From Collinsella aerofaciens (GTDB lineage: Bacteria; Actinomycetota; Coriobacteriia; Coriobacteriales; Coriobacteriaceae), in assembly GCF_015561195.1 (NCBI RefSeq), contig NZ_JADMSU010000005.1, positions 1 to 64,000 on the forward strand: a DNA stretch of 64,000 bases, read 5' to 3'. The notes under the pieces were generated by a model that did not search any database, was not told where the DNA came from, and saw only the letters and a program-made list of their open reading frames with translations. Made by a program: the position numbers and the translations under genes. Shown here one piece after another: positions 50,427-59,096 of this stretch. Within the stretch, counting starts at the first letter, position 1. The number at the start of each line of letters is the position of its first letter.

Positions 50427-53206
50427 CAGAATCCTCCAAACTCACGATCTTCACGTGCCATCTCGGCGTCGACAGATTCCAGCGCGGCAAGCCCCTCCTC
50501 GTCCAACAGGACCTCGCGCGGCTTGGAACCGTCGGGCGGGCCGACGACACCCTTTTCTTCCAGCATGTCCATAATACGCCCGGCACGCGCATAGCCAACC
50601 TTCAGACGACGTTGCAGGCCAGATGTGGAGCCAAGCTGCGATTCCACCACAATATGGGCGGCTTCCCAAATGAGCGGATCATCGTCTTGCGGCTCGGTGA
50701 CTCCGGTGCGGACAATACCGCCGCCACCCGCCATGGACATGGAAGCGGGCGCCACGGCGGACAGAATCTCCTCGTGGTAGTCGGGCTCGCTCTGCGACTT
50801 GACGAACTCGACAATCTCGTTGATTTCGTCGTCCGAGACAAAGCAGCCTTGGATACGGCGGGGCTTGCCCCAGTCGACCTTGGAGAACAGCATGTCGCCC
50901 AAACCGGTGAGCTTCTCGGCACCCATCTGGTCGATGATGACGCGCGAGTCGATGCCCGTGGCGACGTTAAAGGCGATGCGATTGGTGATGTTGGCCTTGA
51001 TGAGGCCCGTCACCACGTTGGAGCTGGGGCGCTGCGTGGCAACGATAAGGTGAATACCGGCGGCACGGCCCAGCTGTGCAATACGCACGATCGAGGCCTC
51101 GACATCCTTACCGGCGACCATCATCAGGTCAGAGAGCTCGTCGATGATAATGACCAGGTAGGGCATCTTTTGCGGCGGGTTGTCGTAATGCTCAAACTCG
51201 CCGGCGGCCTGTTTTTCGTTGTAGGTCGAGATCTTACGCACGTTGAGACGCTCGAAGACCTTCAGGCGACGCTCCATCTCGGACACGGCCCATTGCAGAG
51301 CGCTCGCGGCCTGCTTAGGCTCGGTCACCACGGGCACATAGAGATGCGGCAGACCGTTATAGCCCGCAAGCTCGACGCGCTTGGGGTCGACCATGATCAG
51401 GCGAACGTCCTCGGGAAGTGCGCGCATGAGCAGGGTCGTGATAATGGAGTTAATCATGACTGATTTACCGGAACCGGTGGTACCGGCAATCAGCAGGTGG
51501 GGCATCTTGGCGAGGTCGGCGACAACCGGCGTGCCCTCGGCGTCACGGCCGATAGCGAGCTCGAGCGGACCGCCCTTCACATAGGGCAGCACGTCGCCCA
51601 GATTGACGTTCTGGCGCTTGCGGTTGGGAATCTCGATGCCCACGAGCGAAGTGCCGGGAATCGGGGCAAAGATACGCACCGACTGGGCAGCGAGCGAAAG
51701 CGCAATATCGTCCTCGAGGCTCGAAATCTTGCTCACGCGCTCGCCCTCGCCAGGTTGCAGCTTAAAGGTCGTCACCGTGGGGCCGGCGATCCAGCCGACC
51801 ACGCGGGCACTGCGGCCAAACTCAAGCAAGGTGGATTGCAGTGACTCAGCGGTCTGCTCCAGCTCCTTATCCGAAGACGCGGCGGAAGCCGACTGCGGGT
51901 TGGCATGCAGGATTTCGAGCGGCGGAAGCTTGAGGCCGTCCTCTTCTTCGCCCTCGCTATCTGCGGCGCCGTCGTCCACTCCCCCATCACGAGCCGCAGC
52001 CGATTCGACAGCACTCGTGGCAGGAGCATCGGCAACCTTGGGATGCTTCAGGAAGTCGGGAATCTGAGGTGCGGCCGAGACGGGATTAACGGCAAACGGC
52101 GGCTCGGACTCGTCGATCTTATCGGAGTCGTCTTCCATCGAAAGCTGGCCGGTTACCTGGCCGCGCTTTGCATGGCGACGCGGCAGCAAAGTTGTCTTTG
52201 CGGTCTCAATCGGAGCCTCGTCGTCCTCGTCATCGCCCTCGGTGAGCTCAATCTCGCTATCGGACCAAGACGGGTCGGGCTCACTTGTATTCAACTTGGG
52301 TGTGGCCTTGCCCTTCTTGGCATGGCGGCGCGGCAACAGCGTTGTCTTGGCCCGCTCGGCATCCACGGCATCGGACACGTCAACAAACGGATCCTCGTCC
52401 TCGTCGTCATCGTCCAAAACCGGGTCCACATCGTTGCCCATGACCGTGGTCACGGCAGCATCGGAGCCCTTTTGACGAAGAATGCTCAGGTGCGGACGGG
52501 CAACGCCGGGCACCGACAGGGCTTCGTCGTCACCCCAAGGGCTAGCGTTGACATCGGCACGACGGCGTTCGGCAAAATCGGCAGCGCGATCGCGTGCGGA
52601 GCGCAAAACGCCACCCACCGAAAAACCGATAATGACCAAACCAACGACAACAAGCCCCAGCAAGACAACCATGGCGATAGGTTTACCCAGGGCATTTTGC
52701 AAGGCACTTGCGATAAAGGCGCCAATGTAGCCACCCGACACGGAAAGGTTCTGCGGCGTAAACATAAGGTCGCACGAATCGCTCGTGCCCGGCACCATCA
52801 GCGAAAGAATGGAGACGACGGCGATAAAGACCACGGCGCCGCCCGCAACAGAGCGCACGTTGAGCGGCGAGTCCTCACCCAAAAAGAGCGTGGCGGCAAA
52901 CAGCAAGATGACGATCGGCAGCACGTAGGCGCCCAGGCCAAAGCCCAGGTGATAGAACCCGGCAACAGCAGCCGTCACGGGCGCTGTTGCCGGTGAGATC
53001 ACGGCAATGAAGGACGCGATCGCCAAAACGGCAATGACCACGCCGGCGATATCGCGATTGGCCGAAGGCTCGACCAAGGGCTCAAAATCGTCGAAGTCTG
53101 CCTCATGGCCCTTATTGGCACGCAGATGGGAACCGGCACCCTTAGCAGATGCCGGTTGGTTGTTGGCTTTATTGCCTTTGGCGTTTTGTGCAGATCCGCG
53201 CGCCAA
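50426..53206 (-). CDS. ftsK: DNA translocase FtsK/SpoIIIE
   Basis: 926 residues. Four N-terminal membrane helices (about 50-200) precede an acidic linker (about 265-430) carrying TTLLPRRHAK twice. The motor has GTTGSGKSVMINSII (about 590), IIIDELSDLMM (about 690) and ATQRPSSNVVTG. The C-terminal winged-helix gamma domain ends at QRRLKVGYARAGRIMDMLE and beyond. It pumps chromosome ends through the septum. Located between rnj and rodZ. Confidence 0.95.
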   Translation of the reverse strand: MARGSAQNAKGNKANNQPASAKGAGSHLRANKGHEADFDDFEPLVEPSANRDIAGVVIAVLAIASFIAVISPATAPVTAAVAGFYHLGFGLGAYVLPIVILLFAATLFLGEDSPLNVRSVAGGAVVFIAVVSILSLMVPGTSDSCDLMFTPQNLSVSGGYIGAFIASALQNALGKPIAMVVLLGLVVVGLVIIGFSVGGVLRSARDRAADFAERRRADVNASPWGDDEALSVPGVARPHLSILRQKGSDAAVTTVMGNDVDPVLDDDDEDEDPFVDVSDAVDAERAKTTLLPRRHAKKGKATPKLNTSEPDPSWSDSEIELTEGDDEDDEAPIETAKTTLLPRRHAKRGQVTGQLSMEDDSDKIDESEPPFAVNPVSAAPQIPDFLKHPKVADAPATSAVESAAARDGGVDDGAADSEGEEEDGLKLPPLEILHANPQSASAASSDKELEQTAESLQSTLLEFGRSARVVGWIAGPTVTTFKLQPGEGERVSKISSLEDDIALSLAAQSVRIFAPIPGTSLVGIEIPNRKRQNVNLGDVLPYVKGGPLELAIGRDAEGTPVVADLAKMPHLLIAGTTGSGKSVMINSIITTLLMRALPEDVRLIMVDPKRVELAGYNGLPHLYVPVVTEPKQAASALQWAVSEMERRLKVFERLNVRKISTYNEKQAAGEFEHYDNPPQKMPYLVIIIDELSDLMMVAGKDVEASIVRIAQLGRAAGIHLIVATQRPSSNVVTGLIKANITNRIAFNVATGIDSRVIIDQMGAEKLTGLGDMLFSKVDWGKPRRIQGCFVSDDEINEIVEFVKSQSEPDYHEEILSAVAPASMSMAGGGGIVRTGVTEPQDDDPLIWEAAHIVVESQLGSTSGLQRRLKVGYARAGRIMDMLEEKGVVGPPDGSKPREVLLDEEGLAALESVDAEMAREDREFGGF

Positions 53207-53207
53207 A

Positions 53208-54878
53208 CTAAACCTCCATGACGACCGGGATGATCATCGGACGGGTACGCGTACGGCTCCAAATGAAGTTGGAGAGCGAATCGCGCACGGCCTTGCGAAT
53301 GGCATCGGAGCCGCTGCTGGTAAAGCTGAACTTGCCCTTCTCGATCGTCTTCATAATGGATGCGGAGGCATCCTCGGAGAACTGGTCGTCGATGGCAAAC
53401 GAGACGCCGCGACCCGAGAACTCGATAGCCTCGATCTTCTTGTGCTTGAGCGAGACGATAGCAACGGCCGTGACCATACCGTCATTGGCGAGCTTCTGGC
53501 GATCGCGCAGGACGATGGGGTCGGTATCGCCGATACGCAGGCCGTCGACGTAGACGACGCCGGACTCGACGGGCGTACCACGCTTGACGATACCGCCGCG
53601 CATCTCGAGCGTGTCACCGTTATCGAGGATAAAGATATGATCCTCCTTGAGACCCATCTTACGGGCCAGCTGGGCATGGGCGCGCAGATGCACGGCCTCA
53701 CCGTGAACCGGCATAAAGTACGTGGGCTTGGCCATGGCCATCAGGAGCTTGAGCTCCTCCTGGCTACCGTGACCGGAAACGTGAACGAGAGCGCGGTTCT
53801 TATCCCACACGTCGCAGCCGAGCTTGGCCAGGCTGTTGACGACCTGCTGGACGGCCTTCTCGTTGCCAGGAACGGGAGTTGCCGAGAGGATAACGGTATC
53901 GCCCTCGTGGATGGAGAGCGTCTTGTGCTCGCCATTGGCCATGCGGGACAGGGCCGACAGCGGCTCGCCCTGCGAACCAGTGCACATGACGACGATCTTG
54001 TCGTCAGGCAGGTTATCGATATCGAAGGCATCGATAATATCGGCATCGTCGATGTTGAGGTAGCCCAGCTCGCGCGCGACGCGGGTGTTGGTGAGCATGG
54101 AGCGACCGGTCACAACGACCTTACGGCCGCACTTGCGGGCGGCATCGCAGATCTGCTGCAGGCGATGAATGTGGCTCGAGAACGACGCGACGAACACGCG
54201 ACCCGGGGCATTCTTGATGGCGTGCAGCAGGTTGGGACCAACCTCGGCCTCAGACTTGGTAAAGCCGGGAACCGTGGCATTGGTGGAGTCGGAAAGCAGC
54301 AGGTCGATGCCCTGCTTGGCAAAGCGGCTGATAGCGGCATAGTCGGGCGTGACGCCGTCGATGGGCGTCTGGTCGAGCTTAAAGTCGCCGGTGTGCATAA
54401 CGGTGCCCTGATTAGTACGGATGAACACGCCCAGAGCGCCCGGGATGGAGTGCGTCATCGAGAAGAAGTCGAGCGAGATGCCGCCGAGGTTGACATGGCT
54501 GCCGCCCTTGACCTCGCGGAACTTGGGCGCGCGGATTCGGAACTCAGAAAGCTTGCCCTCGATAAAGCCAAGCGTCAGCTTGCTCGAGAAGATGGGCACC
54601 TTGTTGTTGAGGTCCTGCAGCAGGTACGGAAGCGAACCGGTGTGGTCCTCGTGGCCGTGAGTGACGATGATACCGCGGAGCTTCTCCTCGTTCTCCAGAA
54701 CATAGGTGTAGTCGGGAAGCACCAGGTCGATACCGGGCTGGGAGTCATCGGGGAACATAAGGCCGGCGTCGACGAGCACCATGTCGTCGCCGCACTCGAA
54801 GACCGTCATGTTCTTGCCGATGCCGTCAAGGCCGCCAAGCGGGATGATCTTCAAGGGAGATGATTTTTTAGCTGCCAT
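53208..54878 (-). CDS. rnj: Ribonuclease J
   Basis: 556 residues. The metallo-beta-lactamase site THGHEDHTGSLPY is near 75, followed by HTGDFKLDQTP and LLSDSTNATVPG, the beta-CASP domain with CTGSQGEPLSAL (about 355) and HVSGHGSQEEL (about 392), and a C-terminal domain. It is a 5'-3' exo- and endoribonuclease. It starts 640 bases downstream of the pnp end across two hairpin elements; ftsK follows after one base. Confidence 0.95.
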   Translation of the reverse strand: MAAKKSSPLKIIPLGGLDGIGKNMTVFECGDDMVLVDAGLMFPDDSQPGIDLVLPDYTYVLENEEKLRGIIVTHGHEDHTGSLPYLLQDLNNKVPIFSSKLTLGFIEGKLSEFRIRAPKFREVKGGSHVNLGGISLDFFSMTHSIPGALGVFIRTNQGTVMHTGDFKLDQTPIDGVTPDYAAISRFAKQGIDLLLSDSTNATVPGFTKSEAEVGPNLLHAIKNAPGRVFVASFSSHIHRLQQICDAARKCGRKVVVTGRSMLTNTRVARELGYLNIDDADIIDAFDIDNLPDDKIVVMCTGSQGEPLSALSRMANGEHKTLSIHEGDTVILSATPVPGNEKAVQQVVNSLAKLGCDVWDKNRALVHVSGHGSQEELKLLMAMAKPTYFMPVHGEAVHLRAHAQLARKMGLKEDHIFILDNGDTLEMRGGIVKRGTPVESGVVYVDGLRIGDTDPIVLRDRQKLANDGMVTAVAIVSLKHKKIEAIEFSGRGVSFAIDDQFSEDASASIMKTIEKGKFSFTSSGSDAIRKAVRDSLSNFIWSRTRTRPMIIPVVMEV

Positions 54879-55066
54879 AGGTTAGTGTGGTTTCCTTTCT
54901 TCGAAACGGGTCTGGAACAACCGACGGGGCGCTTCTGGCAAACCGACCGCCGGGAACGTACAAACATGCATCGCAGAGTCAATGCAATAACTTCAGTATG
55001 ATACCCATTTGCACAACAACAGACCACCCATGCATCAAAGCCCCATCTGAACCGGTCTATCCCGCC

Positions 55067-55199
55067 GGTTTCCCGTGGGGCGGGCACTGATGAAGTTTCC
55101 TGCTCTACAGTCCTGCTCACGACGGAGGCCACATTAAGTGGCCTCCTGTTCGTGCGGAACTCGCGATAAACTTCATCAGTGCCCGCCCCACGGGAAACC
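55067..55199 (-). repeat. Long hairpin element B1 (core reads on minus strand)
   Basis: Perfect 32-bp outer arms (55067-55098 with 55168-55199) enclose a 69-base core. The core has a 9-bp inner stem GGAGGCCAC/GTGGCCTCC with loop ATTAA (55124-55146). On the minus strand the core starts ATCGCGAGTTCCGCACG and ends GCAGGACTGTAGAGCAGG, the same ends as element B2. The arms end in AAGTTT / AAACTT next to the core. Confidence 0.87.
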
Positions 55200-55325
55200 T
55201 GCCAATAAGGGACAGGTTTATTTTGGTAGGTTTTATCTGGGGAAATGCAGCAGCGTCTATCTACAAATCCGAAATCTGACTACTGAATAGACTGTCAGAC
55301 TATGTAGCGAGCGGCACTAACCAGT

Positions 55326-55470
55326 CCTTTTGCTTGCGCCCGGGAGGGCCGCATATGAAGTTTATCGCGAGTTCCGCACGCAAAGGAAAGCACTTAATGT
55401 GCTTTCCGTCTTGCGCAGGACTGTAGAGCAGGAAACTTCATATGCGGCCTTCCCGGGCGCAAGCAAAAGG
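55326..55470 (+). repeat. Long hairpin element B2
   Basis: The 38-bp outer arms (55326-55363 with 55433-55470), with a single G-T wobble, enclose a 69-base core equal in length to B1. Core ends are identical to the complement of B1. The inner stem is GGAAAGCAC/GTGCTTTCC with the conserved TTAAT loop, so the stem sequence changed on both sides. The distal arm ends in CAAAAGG, which runs into the pnp terminator. Confidence 0.87.
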
Positions 55471-55497
55471 GCGACCCCTGTCCGGAGTCGCCCTTTT
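55465..55497 (-). terminator. Terminator of pnp
   Basis: On the minus strand, GGGCGACTCC (55484-55493) pairs with GGGGTCGCCC (55469-55478), followed by TTTTGC. It lies 22 bases after the pnp stop and shares its tail with element B2. Confidence 0.8.
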
Positions 55498-55518
55498 TGA
55501 GCTGCTTATGTACAGTTG

Positions 55519-57765
55519 TTACTCGGCGTCGTGGTGGCGGCGGGGCTTGCGGCCTCCGTTGTCGCCGGGACGGCGCGGACGGTCGCTGCGCTCGGAACGC
55601 TCGCGACGCGGGCGCTCACGACGCTGGAAGTGCTCGCCGTCGCCCTCGGAGGCACCCTCGGCGCGAGCCGGGGCCTCGGGCTTATCCAGACGGTCGAGCG
55701 AGATCTTACCGCGATCGTCGACCTCGATGACGACGACCTTGACCTCATCGCCCACGTTGAGGACATCCTCGACCTTCTCCACGCGGCCCTTGGCGACGCG
55801 GGAAATGTGCAGCAGGCCGTCCTTACCGGGCAGCAGGTTGACGAAGGCGCCAAAGGGCTGGATGGAGACCACACGACCGGTGTACTCCTCGCCCGGCTCG
55901 GGAACCTTGATGATGAGCTTGATACGCTCGACAGCCTGATCGACGGACTCGCCGGTGCCGCCGACAAAGACGGTGCCGTCCTCCTGGATGTCGACCGAAG
56001 CGCCGGTCTCGTCCTGGATGCCACGGATGACCTTACCGCCGGAACCGATGACGTCGCGAATCTTGTCAGTCGGAACCTGGATGGAGACGATACGCGGAGC
56101 GGTGCTGCGCGTGGTGTGGCGCGGCTCGGGGATCACATCGAGCATCTTCTGCAGGATGAAGGCGCGACCCTCCTTGGCCTGCTGCAGGGCGCGGGCCAAG
56201 ATGTCGAAGGTGAGACCAGTGGCCTTGTTGTCCATCTGCAGGGCAGTGATGCCCTCGGTGGTGCCGGTGACCTTAAAGTCCATGTCGCCCAGGAAGTCCT
56301 CGAGACCCTGGATGTCGGACAGGACCACGGTCTTGCCCTCCTCCTGGATCAGGCCCATGGCGATACCGGAGACCGGGCGCTTAATGGGCACGCCGCCGTC
56401 CATAAGGGCGAGCGTGGAGCCGCAGGTCGAAGCCATCGAAGAGGAGCCGTTGGACTCCATGACCTCGGAGACGACGCGGATGGCGTAGGGGAACTCGTTC
56501 TCGTCGGGGAGCACCGGAAGCAGAGCGCGCTCGGCCAGGTTGCCGTGGCCGATCTCGCGGCGCTTGGGGCTGCCCATGCGGCCGGTCTCGCCGGTGCAGA
56601 ACGGCGGGAAGTTGTAGTGGTGCATATAGCGCTTGCCCTCGGTGGGTTCGATGGTATCCAGACGCTGGCCCTCGTTGAGCATACCGAGCGACAGGACGGA
56701 AAGCACCTGGGTCTGGCCACGCTGGAACAGACCGGAGCCGTGAACGAGCGGCAGGTAGTTATCCTTCACCATGATGGGGCGAATCTCATCGGCGGCACGG
56801 CCGTCGACGCGCTCGCCGGTCTCGACGACCATGGTACGCATAGCCTTCTTCTCGAGCTTTTTGAGCGCCACGGGAATCTCGCGCTCCCAAGCGGACTGCT
56901 CCTCCTCGGTGAACTCGGCACGGATGGACTCCTTCAGAGCCTCGACCTTGCCGATACGGGAGAGCTTGTCGGCGTCGCGAAGGGCGGCTGCCATCTCGTC
57001 GTAGTGGGCGAAGATGCGCTCCTGGACCTCCTCGACGGGCTGGTCGAGCGGGTACTCCTTCTTGACGATAGCGCCGTTGACCTGCTCCCACTCGGCGACA
57101 AACTCGTCCTGAGCCTGGCAGAAGGCAGCAAGGGCCTCCTGGCCAAACTTCATGGCGGCGAGCATGTCGTCCTCGGAGATCTCCTCGGCGCCGGCCTCGA
57201 CCATCGAGATGAAGTCGGCAGAGCCGCCCAGCTCCAGGTCCAGATCGGAGTTCTCGCGCTCCTCATAGGTGGGGTTAACGATAAACTCGCCGGTCTCCAC
57301 GTTGCGGCCGATGCGCACGCAGGCAAGCGGGCCCTCGAAGGGCACGCCGCCGAGCGTCATGGCCAGGGAAGCACCCATGACGTTGATGACGTCAAAGGGG
57401 TTGACCTGGTCGGCGACGAGCGAGGTGGCGACGATGTGCACCTCGTTGCGGAAGCCGTCCGGGAAGCTCGGACGAATCGGGCGGTCGATCATACGGGCCG
57501 TGAGCGTGGCCTTCTCGCTGGGACGGCCCTCACGCTTGAGGTAGCCACCCGGGATGCGGCCGGCGGCGTACATCTTCTCGTTGAAGTCGACGGTCAGCGG
57601 GAAAAAGTCGTAGTTCTTGCGCTCCTTGGAGACGACCACGGTGTCGAGCATCGTGGTGTCGCCCTGCTTGACCAGGCAGGCGCCGGTGGCCTGCTTGGCA
57701 AGCTCGCCCGACTCAAAGGTGTAGGTCTTGCCGTACAGCTCAAAGGTCTTGGATACGAGTGTCAT
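55519..57765 (-). CDS. pnp: Polyribonucleotide nucleotidyltransferase
   Basis: 748 residues. Two RNase PH domains (MYAAGRIPGGYLKREGRPSE region near 70, and GTGEISDG-type region with MDFKVTGTTEGITALQ near 490), then a KH domain (IRDVIGSGGKVIRGI near 575) and S1 domain (GEEYTGRVVSIQPFGAFV near 645). A basic Arg-rich tail (about 715-748) ends the protein. It degrades RNA 3' to 5' with phosphate. Encoded after rpsO, the widespread rpsO-pnp order. Confidence 0.96.
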   Translation of the reverse strand: MTLVSKTFELYGKTYTFESGELAKQATGACLVKQGDTTMLDTVVVSKERKNYDFFPLTVDFNEKMYAAGRIPGGYLKREGRPSEKATLTARMIDRPIRPSFPDGFRNEVHIVATSLVADQVNPFDVINVMGASLAMTLGGVPFEGPLACVRIGRNVETGEFIVNPTYEERENSDLDLELGGSADFISMVEAGAEEISEDDMLAAMKFGQEALAAFCQAQDEFVAEWEQVNGAIVKKEYPLDQPVEEVQERIFAHYDEMAAALRDADKLSRIGKVEALKESIRAEFTEEEQSAWEREIPVALKKLEKKAMRTMVVETGERVDGRAADEIRPIMVKDNYLPLVHGSGLFQRGQTQVLSVLSLGMLNEGQRLDTIEPTEGKRYMHHYNFPPFCTGETGRMGSPKRREIGHGNLAERALLPVLPDENEFPYAIRVVSEVMESNGSSSMASTCGSTLALMDGGVPIKRPVSGIAMGLIQEEGKTVVLSDIQGLEDFLGDMDFKVTGTTEGITALQMDNKATGLTFDILARALQQAKEGRAFILQKMLDVIPEPRHTTRSTAPRIVSIQVPTDKIRDVIGSGGKVIRGIQDETGASVDIQEDGTVFVGGTGESVDQAVERIKLIIKVPEPGEEYTGRVVSIQPFGAFVNLLPGKDGLLHISRVAKGRVEKVEDVLNVGDEVKVVVIEVDDRGKISLDRLDKPEAPARAEGASEGDGEHFQRRERPRRERSERSDRPRRPGDNGGRKPRRHHDAE

Positions 57766-57865
57766 TGTTCTCCTTTACCCCACAGGCCCCTTGCCTGCAG
57801 GCTTCTCATGTGACGCGGGCCCCCTGCCCCCGCCACGCTTCAGAGCGTGATTGTTCGCGCCCTTA

Positions 57866-57900
57866 CACAAAAAGAGCGCCCCGCTGCGCAGGACGCTCTT
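57866..57900 (-). terminator. Terminator/attenuator between rpsO and pnp
   Basis: On the minus strand, AAGAGCGTCC / GGGGCGCTCTT flank TGCGCAGC and are followed by TTTTTGTG. It lies 15 bases after rpsO. Read-through would be needed to co-express pnp. Confidence 0.75.
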
Positions 57901-57914
57901 AGCATGTACAAATC

Positions 57915-58193
57915 CTACTGGATGTTGTCGCGGATGCCCAGAGCCTTGATGAGCTCACGATACTCGACGATGTCGTTCTTCTTGATGTAGGAGAGAAGAC
58001 GACGACGACGGCCGACGAGCATGAGCAGACCACGACGGGTGTGGAAGTCCTTCTGGTGGGACTTCATGTGCTCGGTCAGCTCCTTGATGCGCTCGGTCAG
58101 GATGGCGACCTGAACCTTGGGGTTGCCGGTATCGACCGGGGTGTTACCGAACTGGGCAGTCAGCTCCGCCTTGCGCTCTTTGGAAACAGTCAT
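57915..58193 (-). CDS. rpsO: 30S ribosomal protein S15 (uS15)
   Basis: 92 residues from ATG 58193 (GAAAGG upstream). DTGNPKVQVAILTERIKELTEH, HTRRGLLMLVGRRRRLLSYI and the C-terminal IVEYRELIKALGIR are standard S15 (motifs listed in part). It binds 16S rRNA helix 22. It precedes pnp. Confidence 0.97.
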   Translation of the reverse strand: MTVSKERKAELTAQFGNTPVDTGNPKVQVAILTERIKELTEHMKSHQKDFHTRRGLLMLVGRRRRLLSYIKKNDIVEYRELIKALGIRDNIQ

Positions 58194-58331
58194 TGTTTCA
58201 CCTTTCGTTTTGCGTCGCCCGCGGGCGACTCGATTCGCCTCGGACTGGGAAGCCGCCGGTGGAGCGAGCATCCAAGGTCGAGGTACCAACAGGTCGGTAT
58301 GTTACCACAAGCAGCCCGCGCCTGAGCATCA

Positions 58332-59081
58332 TCACCGACCCAACATGAATTCCATCGCACGGAGGCGCTGATCGGTGTGCGTCGCCGCCCACACATGCGA
58401 AAGCCCGAGCAAGAACGCCGCCGTATGCGGGTCGATTCGCTCGACCATGAGCGCATCGAAGGTCATGGACATGAGGGCGCGCAGCCATGCGACCTCACCG
58501 GTCGACACCAGCTCGGCACCCGGAACGCTCGACGCGCACGACCCGCACATGAGACCGCCCGCCTGGGGCGAAAAATACGACAACATGGGGTCTCCGCACA
58601 GCACGCATGCCGAAAAATCGGGTCGGTAGCCAACGTGCGACAGCAATTTAAAGACAAAGGCCGCCACGAGCAGGTCCATATGTGCCGCGTCGAGCCCGCT
58701 GCCGACAAGTGTGAGCGCCCGCTGCGTGATGGCAAAGGTAAACGGGTCCTCGGCATCCTCGAACGAGCACACGCGCGCGACCTCGGCGATCGCGCTTGCG
58801 GTGCATGTCATCTCGTAATCGGGAGCAGCGCCGAGCGGCGCCTCCATAAGCTCGGCCTGGGAAACCACGTCGAGCGACCGTCCATGCGCAAGCAGCAGAT
58901 CAACGGTACAGAACATCTCGCAGCGCGCAGCCAGGCGTCCGCCGGGTTTGCGGGCGCCCTTTGCCACGGCACGAACCTGCCGACCCCGCTCGTCAAGCAT
59001 CGTCAGGATCAAGTCCGTCTCTTTGAGCTTCGTCTTATCGAGCACGAGCACTTTCGTGCGATATGTACGAGAACCTGCCAT
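58332..59081 (-). CDS. recO: DNA repair protein RecO
   Basis: 249 residues. The N-terminal OB-fold begins YRTKVLVLDKTKLKETDLIL. The zinc-binding region CVLCGDPM...CGSCA (about 164-186) has four cysteines. A helical C-terminus completes the protein. It loads RecA at gaps with RecR. It follows era by 15 bases, as in many Gram-positives. Confidence 0.93.
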   Translation of the reverse strand: MAGSRTYRTKVLVLDKTKLKETDLILTMLDERGRQVRAVAKGARKPGGRLAARCEMFCTVDLLLAHGRSLDVVSQAELMEAPLGAAPDYEMTCTASAIAEVARVCSFEDAEDPFTFAITQRALTLVGSGLDAAHMDLLVAAFVFKLLSHVGYRPDFSACVLCGDPMLSYFSPQAGGLMCGSCASSVPGAELVSTGEVAWLRALMSMTFDALMVERIDPHTAAFLLGLSHVWAATHTDQRLRAMEFMLGR

Positions 59082-59096
59082 TCGCGCCGCGTGTCC

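Noticed and set aside
53007-54863. 618-residue plus-strand ORF opposite rnj
   Set aside because: RNase J on the minus strand has all metal-binding motifs; the antisense product is low in complexity.
55067-55470. Integron attC sites
   Set aside because: No integrase and no R'/R'' core boxes (GTTRRRY / RYYYAAC) were seen, although the covarying stems recall attC folding.
55516-57813. 765-residue plus-strand ORF opposite pnp
   Set aside because: PNPase is unambiguous on the minus strand; the antisense frame is a GC artefact.
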